Assembly (NCBI GenBank): GCA_049366695.1
Contig: JBMNCR010000070.1
Location: 1 to 7,909 of the forward strand
Origin: JBMNCR01 sp049366695
GTDB lineage: Bacteria; Bacillota; Clostridia; Eubacteriales; Alkalibacteraceae
Direction of reading: 5' to 3'
Length of the DNA: 7,909 nt
This document shows positions 1 through 4,444 of the stretch, piece by piece. The translations under genes were made by a program, and so were the position numbers. Within the stretch, counting starts at the first letter, position 1; each line of letters opens with the position of its first letter. Under the pieces are notes generated by a model. It did no database searches, was not told where the DNA came from, and worked only from the letters and a program-made list of their open reading frames with translations.

Positions 1-391
1 CATTCATATTGCCACTTATCTTACCAACAAACGAAATATAATAAGTTGATAAAAAAGAACCTATATTCATAAAGGCAATTATAAATCCGGAAGCTAAAGG
101 AATACCCGCTGGAGGGGCTATTTTACCTACATCCATCATTAAAGTAGGGATGATTAACATAAATCCAATTCCAACTATAGTTGTGCCAATATATATATAC
201 ATAATGCTATTGGCATAATATACAATAATCAGTTCAATTATTGCAACCACTAAGTCAAACGTAATCATAAATTTCCCTAGATTTTGATAAACTTTTCCAA
301 AAAACGTATTTCCAACCATTCCACCCACTGTAAGTAATGAAAGTGCCAGTCCTGCTGCCACTGCAGTACCTAGATTTTTCTGGATATTATT
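1..391 (-). pseudogene. MFS transporter, C-terminal half only (N-terminally truncated, runs off left edge)
   Basis: About 130 codons are open from 391 down to the window edge. They encode a hydrophobic protein resembling the start of the second half of 12-span major facilitator drug/proton antiporters: a LGTAVAAGLALSLLTVGGMVGN segment (abridged here as LGTAVAAGLAL...GGMVGN), then FGKVYQNLGKF (the short basic inter-helix loop), then three further hydrophobic helices including GIGFMLIIPTLMM and FMNIGSFLS. In the family this section begins roughly 220-240 residues into a protein of about 400, so the first six helices are absent. An in-frame TGA at 392-394 closes the frame upstream, and no ATG or GTG with a ribosome binding site precedes the homologous part; the first ATG lies inside a helix. 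The gene is therefore probably non-functional, by deletion or decay. It is divergent from the TetR gene at 684, the usual layout for a regulator and its efflux pump. The family call is from pattern recognition; the end lies outside the window. Confidence 0.72.
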
Positions 392-394
392 TCA

Positions 395-632
395 CAGATA
401 CTTGACAAAGTTACTTATAAATTCTTGTGTTTTCACAAATTCTTCTGAAATCATTTATAAATTTAATAATTTGATAAAATATTGTTATTTTAAAAAATAC
501 AGCGCACTGTATTTTTATTATAACTATATTTATTTTGTAAGTCAATACTATTTTAAAATATATATAATAGTTTATTTTGTATATTTTATTAATAGATCAT
601 TTAAGTCATTTATAGTTTTATTCGTATTCCAA
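395..632. other. AT-rich intergenic tract between MFS remnant and TetR promoter
   Basis: This stretch is extremely A+T rich and carries no convincing gene. Open frames here translate to Tyr/Phe/Ile-rich low-complexity peptides with no ribosome binding site. Apart from the inverted repeat at 493-516, it holds an exact 11-bp direct repeat TTTATTTTGTA at 529-539 and 571-581, 42 bp apart, which may be chance in such biased sequence. On the minus strand a 20-codon open stretch (454-395) is in frame with the MFS fragment and separated from it only by the TGA at 392-394. Its end (FISNFVKYL) loosely resembles the residues that precede this helix in MFS proteins, so it may be further decayed transporter sequence. 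Confidence 0.5.
493..516. repeat. Perfect inverted repeat, 10-bp arms, 4-nt spacer (candidate operator or hairpin)
   Basis: AAAAATACAG (493-502) and CTGTATTTTT (507-516) are exact reverse complements around CGCA. The repeat lies between the MFS remnant and the TetR gene, about 170 bp upstream of the TetR start. Size and symmetry suit a TetR-family operator, perhaps the one that served the divergent transporter. Because each arm ends in A or T runs, it could equally work as a short bidirectional intrinsic terminator. It is the only GC-containing island in this AT tract. Confidence 0.5.
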
Positions 633-661
633 TTGTCTATAACTTAAGGTATACTTATTAT
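633..661 (+). promoter_or_regulatory. Promoter of the TetR-family gene with operator in the spacer
   Basis: A -35 element TTGTCT (633-638), a 17-bp spacer and a -10 element TATTAT (656-661) give a sigma-A-type promoter with a predicted transcription start near 668, about 16 nt before the ATG. The spacer contains the near-palindrome TATAACTTAAGGTATA (638-653), symmetric except for one central-flanking pair. An operator lying between -35 and -10 would let the bound regulator block RNA polymerase, so autorepression by the downstream TetR protein is likely. The promoter match is seen; the regulator-operator pairing is inferred. Confidence 0.6.
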
Positions 662-683
662 TAATATAGAAAAAGGAGACTTC

Positions 684-1358
684 ATGGCAACCTATAAAAC
701 AGGTATTATTACTAAAAACAAAATCCTTCAAGCTTGTAAAGAATTGTTTTATGAACAAGGGTATAAAGATTCCACTTACCTTGCAATTTGTAAAAAAGCA
801 GATGTTGGGCCTAAGACGATAACTCATTATTTTAAGTCAAAAAAGTTAATTGCGATTGAAATATACTCTGATTTTCTTATTAATATAAAAGAAAAAACGA
901 AAGAATACATGATTGAAAAGAATAACGATTATAATCTTAGGACTGCTACTGCTCTAGAACGAATAATTTTCACAAATTTAATAGTTGAAAATGAAAACTA
1001 TAAAAAATTTTATTATGATATTTGTGTTGAAGGGCTTTTATTAGAAGTTGATATAGAAAGAGTAGATTATTTTTATAAACTTCACTCTGATGAGTACAAC
1101 TTAGGTTTAAGTAATTTGCAAATACGGTTACTTCAAATCACAAATACTTCTATTACATTAGGTGTTACTAGAAAATGGTTAGAAGGCTCACTTGAGGGTC
1201 TATCTACAGATGGTTACTGTGATTATGAAATTAGACTTATGTATTCTCATATGGGTGTTTCCAATGATGAGATAGACCAAATAATTAAATTAGCATACGA
1301 GATATATAATAATATGACAATTGTATCTAATGAGTTTTTTTTGATAGATATTATTTGA
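684..1358 (+). CDS. TetR/AcrR-family transcriptional regulator
   Basis: A 224-residue protein that should bind DNA as a dimer and be released by a small-molecule ligand. Residues 8-55 form the TetR DNA-binding domain: helix 1 (TKNKILQACKELFYEQGY), then the helix-turn-helix at about 31-50 (TYLAICKKADVGPKTITHYF) followed by KSKKL, the usual end of the domain. The remainder (about 60-224) is the variable helical ligand and dimerisation region, rich in Ile, Leu, Tyr and Glu and with no recognisable ligand class. Length is within the normal 180-230 range. The ATG is preceded by AAAAGGAGAC at 671-680, ideal spacing. The gene stands alone on its strand: the nearest downstream gene is 412 bp away, and its divergent neighbour is a broken MFS transporter, its likely former target. 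It probably now controls mainly itself or distant genes. Family confidence is high, specificity unknown. Confidence 0.93.
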   Translation: MATYKTGIITKNKILQACKELFYEQGYKDSTYLAICKKADVGPKTITHYFKSKKLIAIEIYSDFLINIKEKTKEYMIEKNNDYNLRTATALERIIFTNLIVENENYKKFYYDICVEGLLLEVDIERVDYFYKLHSDEYNLGLSNLQIRLLQITNTSITLGVTRKWLEGSLEGLSTDGYCDYEIRLMYSHMGVSNDEIDQIIKLAYEIYNNMTIVSNEFFLIDII

Positions 1359-1673
1359 ATTCAAAAAAATACTGGGCATGGTTAGGGAGCAGTGAAAAAG
1401 TCCACATAATTATGTTCATACTATCAATTTTTAAATATTTAGCTTATTAAAAAATCATGATAACTTTTAAAATACAGGCTTTTCACAAGAAAAAATCTCT
1501 ATTATATGGTGCTTTTTAGATGTGCTAAAACAGATACACTCCGAAGGAATAATCCTATTATACATATTATTTTAACCTATCATAAGATGGATTTAAATCT
1601 CAATTACACTCATATAAAAAAGAAAACTATTAGTGGTATCTAGAATTAAGAAAATGCGGTGGAGAAAGCATGA

Positions 1674-1688
1674 TGCACTGGAAGTGCA
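1674..1688. repeat. Inverted repeat TGCACT-GGA-AGTGCA (candidate operator)
   Basis: Perfect 6-bp arms separated by 3 bp. The repeat covers the place where a -35 element for the -10 box at 1701-1706 would lie; no TTGACA-like hexamer is present there. A protein bound here could replace or block -35 recognition. It does not resemble the palindrome before the ATPase gene (3681-3694), so a different regulator would be expected, if any. Confidence 0.4.
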
Positions 1689-1697
1689 CAATTTTAG

Positions 1698-1706
1698 TGA
1701 TATAAT
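1698..1706 (+). promoter_or_regulatory. Extended -10 promoter for the regulator-kinase genes
   Basis: TGATATAAT is a consensus extended -10 (TGnTATAAT), a form that tolerates a missing -35, as here. Transcription would start near 1713, just 11 nt before the terminator hairpin at 1724, leaving a leader of about 58 nt before the GTG start. A competing candidate is TGTTATAAA at 1734-1742, also an extended -10 shape but lying inside the hairpin; transcription from there would begin after the hairpin. Confidence 0.5.
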
Positions 1707-1723
1707 ATTATTATGATAACTTA

Positions 1724-1754
1724 ACCTCTTTATTGTTATAAAGAGGTATTTTTT
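1724..1754 (+). terminator. Intrinsic terminator or attenuator immediately before the response regulator gene
   Basis: ACCTCTTTA (1724-1732) and TAAAGAGGT (1739-1747) form a perfect 9-bp stem with a 6-nt loop (TTGTTA), followed by ATTTTTT (1748-1754). The ribosome binding site AGGTGGG of the next gene begins 3 nt after the T tract. It could end transcripts coming from the TetR side. However, the best promoter for the downstream gene lies in front of it, so it may instead hold down basal expression as an attenuator. No alternative antiterminator pairing was evident. Confidence 0.72.
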
Positions 1755-1770
1755 ATAGGTGGGTGAATAA

Positions 1771-2451
1771 GTGAAAAATATACTATTGGTAGAAGATGAT
1801 GAAACCATTGCATTGGGGGTTCAGTATTCTTTGCAAAGTGAAGGTTTTACGGTAAAAAGTGTTATAAATTGCAAAGAGGCACTATTAATTATTGAAAATA
1901 GAAAGATAGATTTAGTTTTGTTAGATATAAATTTACCTGATGGGGATGGATATAATTTATGTCAACAAATTAAGAAAATGACTAGCATACCCGTTATCTT
2001 TCTTACAGTATGTGATGAAGAAGCCAATATTGTTATGGGTTTAGATATGGGAGCAGATGATTATTTAACTAAGCCTTTTCGTATCAAAGAATTGGTGGCC
2101 AGGATTAAAGCTGTGCTAAGAAGAAATGAAAATAGTAGTCAGCAGGTACATTTTTTTCAGTACAAGCATATTCAAATTAATACTTTAGAGGGAAAGGTAT
2201 ACTATGATCATGATGAAATATTATTAACAGCGATAGAATATAGGTTATTGATAACTTTATTTAGCAATCAAGGAAAAACATTATCAAGAGAACAAATATT
2301 AAATAAAATTTGGGATATAAATGGGGAGTTTATTAACGATAATACATTAACGGTTAATGTAAAAAGATTACGGGAAAAGATTGAAAAGCATCCTCAAACT
2401 CCTGAAGTTATTCAAACAGTACGAGGATTAGGGTATAGATTAGGAGAATGA
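1771..2451 (+). CDS. OmpR/PhoB-family response regulator
   Basis: A 226-residue cytoplasmic transcription factor activated by phosphorylation from the adjacent kinase. The receiver domain (1-115) has the acidic pair D9/D10, phospho-acceptor D52 in LVLLDINLPDGDG, T79 in IPVIFLT, Y98 and K101 in the DDYLTKPF motif, so all catalytic positions are present. The C-terminal winged helix (about 128-226) contains LTVNVKRLREKIEK as recognition helix and ends VIQTVRGLGYRLGE, the signature of the OmpR class. The start is GTG at 1771, chosen because the receiver begins there (KNILLVEDDE) and AGGTGGG (1757-1763) lies 7 nt upstream. The stop overlaps or abuts the kinase gene, so the two are co-translated. 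The regulator most likely acts on the palindromic site before the ATPase gene (3681-3694). It resembles regulators of Bce/Van-type envelope-stress clusters, though family membership within OmpR is inferred from context. Confidence 0.95.
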   Translation: MKNILLVEDDETIALGVQYSLQSEGFTVKSVINCKEALLIIENRKIDLVLLDINLPDGDGYNLCQQIKKMTSIPVIFLTVCDEEANIVMGLDMGADDYLTKPFRIKELVARIKAVLRRNENSSQQVHFFQYKHIQINTLEGKVYYDHDEILLTAIEYRLLITLFSNQGKTLSREQILNKIWDINGEFINDNTLTVNVKRLREKIEKHPQTPEVIQTVRGLGYRLGE

Positions 2452-3683
2452 GTATGGTTATTTTAGATAAAGAAGATCGACAAATAATAAAGAGTTTTAT
2501 TAGGATTGGAATAATATCAGTTATCATTATTCTTGTTTTAACAGTATTTTTCATTGGATTCACAACAAATCTAGTTGGGGATACATATGCCAGTATTGTA
2601 GGGTGTCTTATTGGAGTATATCCTCAAGAAGAAGAAAATATTATTAAAATAATAAAAGAAATAAATCAAAACAATAAAGAAATTGGATATGAAATACTAA
2701 GTAGATATGAAATAAGTGTGAATGAAAAAATGGAGAGTAGTAATATTTCTAAAGAACTCGTCTCTTATTTCCTGCCAATATGTTTATTGCTTGGATTGCT
2801 TATATTTGCAAGTATTAGTTTAATATTTTGGAGATATATTAAACAGAAAAAGCAAAGCATTCAAGAAATTACTGATTATTTTAGAAAATTAAATGGTGGA
2901 GATTATTCGTTAGATATAAGAGATAATCAAGAAGGAAATATTAGTATCTTAAAAAATGAAATATACAAAACAACAGTTATGTTAAAAGAACAAAAAGAAC
3001 AACTAATACAAGATAAAGTAGCTTTATCCAATTCAATTTCTGATATTTCTCATCAACTAAAAACTCCCCTCACTTCTATTACAATTATGAACGATTTACT
3101 ATATGCAGAATTACCAAAGAAAGATAAAGAAGAATTTTTAGATAAGATTCATATTCAATTAGAACGAATGCAGTGGTTGGTAACCTCTCTACTAAACATT
3201 GCAAAGTTTGATGCAGGTATTATCATATACAATAAAAAAAATATATACATACAAGAAATTTTACATGATGTCCAAAGACATTTGGATCATTTTATTAAGA
3301 GTAAAGATATAACCATAGAGATGGATGAGGATATAAATGCATATTTTTTGGGAGATTATAATTGGAGTTTAGAAGGACTTATTAATATAATAAAAAATTG
3401 TATTGATCATATGCAAGAAGGTGGGCAAATAAAGATAAAGTATCTTCAAAATCAGTTATTTGCGCAAATAATTATTAAAGATAGTGGTTTTGGAATATCA
3501 AAGAAGGATTTGCCACATATTTTTAATCGCTTTTATAGAGGGAAAAATGCAAAAGAGAGTAGTGCAGGTATTGGACTTTACCTATCTAAAATGATTTTTA
3601 ATTATCAAAATGGAGAAATTTTTGTTCAAAGTATCGAGGGTGAGGGTACCACATTTACCATTAATATATATAGGCAAATATGA
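2448..3683 (+). CDS. Membrane sensor histidine kinase
   Basis: A 411-residue kinase, partner of the upstream regulator. Membrane spans lie at about 16-39 and 106-128, enclosing about 65 residues outside the cell that are Glu/Lys/Asn rich and match no sensor domain I recognise. A HAMP-like linker (about 129-185) leads to the dimerisation helix with phospho-acceptor H202 in SDISHQLKTPLTSI. The ATP-binding domain shows an N box at LINIIKNCID (N313, N317), D345 in KDSGFGI, an F box LPHIFNRFYRG (355-365) and the glycine motif SSAGIGLYLSKMI. Nothing catalytic is missing. Start choice: ATG 2448 overlaps the regulator stop (ATGA) but AGGAG at 2442-2446 is only 1 nt away; ATG 2454 has that same site at 7 nt and is the likelier start, losing two residues. 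The extracellular loop is much larger than in BceS-type intramembrane-sensing kinases, so it may sense a ligand directly. Confidence 0.94.
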   Translation: MSMVILDKEDRQIIKSFIRIGIISVIIILVLTVFFIGFTTNLVGDTYASIVGCLIGVYPQEEENIIKIIKEINQNNKEIGYEILSRYEISVNEKMESSNISKELVSYFLPICLLLGLLIFASISLIFWRYIKQKKQSIQEITDYFRKLNGGDYSLDIRDNQEGNISILKNEIYKTTVMLKEQKEQLIQDKVALSNSISDISHQLKTPLTSITIMNDLLYAELPKKDKEEFLDKIHIQLERMQWLVTSLLNIAKFDAGIIIYNKKNIYIQEILHDVQRHLDHFIKSKDITIEMDEDINAYFLGDYNWSLEGLINIIKNCIDHMQEGGQIKIKYLQNQLFAQIIIKDSGFGISKKDLPHIFNRFYRGKNAKESSAGIGLYLSKMIFNYQNGEIFVQSIEGEGTTFTINIYRQI

Positions 3684-3694
3684 CAATATTGTCA
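3681..3694. promoter_or_regulatory. Perfect 14-bp palindrome, candidate response-regulator operator
   Basis: TGACAATATTGTCA equals its own reverse complement. Its first three bases are the kinase stop codon, so operator and coding sequence overlap. Written as TGACA-N4-TGTCA it fits the TnACA-N4-TGTnA pattern that I recall for operators of BceR-type regulators of antimicrobial-peptide resistance. It sits 34 bp upstream of a -10 box that lacks a -35, the layout expected for an activator. The palindrome is seen; binding by the regulator encoded at 1771-2451 is inferred. Confidence 0.62.
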
Positions 3695-3696
3695 TT

Positions 3697-3717
3697 TTAC
3701 AAGTCACCTCCTTGTCA
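3697..3717. promoter_or_regulatory. Second, imperfect inverted site next to the palindrome
   Basis: TTACAAG (3697-3703) and CTTGTCA (3711-3717) are inverted with one mismatch around 7 bp. The half-site TTGTCA occurs at 3689-3694 and again at 3712-3717, 23 bp apart and so on roughly the same face of the helix. This may be a lower-affinity second site for the same regulator, closer to the promoter. Alternatively it could form a small hairpin in readthrough transcripts from the kinase gene, though there is no long T tract. Confidence 0.45.
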
Positions 3718-3728
3718 CTTTTAATGTT

Positions 3729-3734
3729 TATAAT
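3729..3734 (+). promoter_or_regulatory. -10 box of an inducible promoter for the ABC transporter genes
   Basis: TATAAT is a consensus -10. At the proper distance upstream (about 3706-3711) there is ACCTCC, a very poor -35, and the adjacent bases are taken up by the inverted sites. That combination suggests activator-dependent initiation. The predicted start near 3741 gives a leader of about 24 nt containing the ribosome binding site AAGAGGAG (3749-3756). Confidence 0.55.
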
Positions 3735-3764
3735 AGATACAAATACATAAGAGGAGTTTAATTT

Positions 3765-4442
3765 ATGGAAATATTGAAGGTTGAAAATATTACAAAAATA
3801 TATGGACAAGGAACTACAAAAGTAAAAGCATTAAACAATGTAAGTTTTACCGTTCAAAAAGGAGAATTCTTAGCAATTATGGGTGCATCCGGGTCCGGTA
3901 AGTCTACACTGTTACATATTTTAGGGGGGGTAGATGACCCCACAAATGGAAAAGTATTAATTGAAAATACGGATATTTATAAGTTAGATAGAACAAAACT
4001 AGCTATATTTCGAAGACGACAAGTGGGACTTATTTATCAGTTTTATAATTTGATACCTATATTAAATGTTGAAGAAAATATTTCGTTGCCTTTGTTATTA
4101 GATAACTGTAATGTAGATAAGGATCAGTTGGAAAATTTGATATGTATATTGGGTTTGAAAGATCAGTTGACTCATCTTCCAAATGAATTATCTGGAGGAC
4201 AACAGCAGAGAGTATCTATTGGTAGGGCAATGATTAATAATCCAGCCATTATATTAGCTGACGAACCTACGGGGAATCTCGATAGTAAGAATTCTAATGA
4301 AATTATCGAATTGTTAAAACTATATAATAAGAAATATAATCAGACGTTGATTATTATTACCCATGATTTGCAAATTGCCTTACAAGCGGATAGGATTTTG
4401 ACCTTAGACGATGGGAGTATAGTTAAGGACGAGGTGATATAA
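3765..4442 (+). CDS. ABC transporter ATP-binding protein (MacB/LolD/BceA type)
   Basis: A 225-residue ATPase that powers the following permease at the inner face of the membrane. Motifs in order: Walker A GASGSGKST (40-48), Q-loop Q92 in YQFYNLIP, signature LSGGQQQRV (142-150), Walker B IILADEP (162-168) with catalytic E167, D-loop GNLDS (170-174) and switch H200 in ITHD. The GQGTTKVKALNNVSF opening and the YNLIP/VEENISLPLLL segment are typical of ATPases paired with FtsX-like permeases (MacB, LolD, BceA), which drive mechanotransmission or extraction from the membrane rather than classic import. Length is normal for the group. ATG 3765 is preceded by AAGAGGAG at 3749-3756. It is separated from the kinase gene by 81 bp carrying its own promoter, and from the permease gene by 2 bp, so ATPase and permease form one translational unit. 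Confidence 0.95.
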   Translation: MEILKVENITKIYGQGTTKVKALNNVSFTVQKGEFLAIMGASGSGKSTLLHILGGVDDPTNGKVLIENTDIYKLDRTKLAIFRRRQVGLIYQFYNLIPILNVEENISLPLLLDNCNVDKDQLENLICILGLKDQLTHLPNELSGGQQQRVSIGRAMINNPAIILADEPTGNLDSKNSNEIIELLKLYNKKYNQTLIIITHDLQIALQADRILTLDDGSIVKDEVI

Positions 4443-4444
4443 TT

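Larger units (their letters stand above)
1359..1770. other. 412-bp intergenic region, no convincing gene; control elements at right end
   Basis: All forward frames are interrupted by stops within about 30 codons and none resembles a known protein. No terminator is visible close behind the TetR stop. The first 300 bp show nothing I can assign. The last 100 bp hold an inverted repeat (1674-1688), an extended -10 promoter (1698-1706) and an intrinsic terminator (1724-1754). There is also an 11-codon ATG frame at 1670-1705 (MMHWKCTILVI) preceded by GGTGGAG (1658-1664); it could be a leader peptide, but it is too short to judge. Confidence 0.6.

Noticed and set aside
402..407. Perfect TTGACA hexamer
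   Set aside because: No -10 box lies 16-18 bp downstream on the plus strand, so it is not a usable promoter by itself.
402..647. An 81-codon plus-strand frame opening at TTG
   Set aside because: The peptide is a Tyr/Phe/Ile-rich product of AT-biased DNA, has no ribosome binding site and overlaps the TetR promoter.
1529..1560. Sequence CTCCGAAGGAATAA, reminiscent of the conserved core of a glycine riboswitch
   Set aside because: The other conserved stems and the second aptamer are absent, and the downstream genes have no glycine connection.
1593..1808. A 71-codon minus-strand frame before and into the response regulator gene
   Set aside because: It runs through the terminator hairpin, promoter and start of a well-supported gene on the other strand; the peptide is Ser/Phe-rich and matches nothing.
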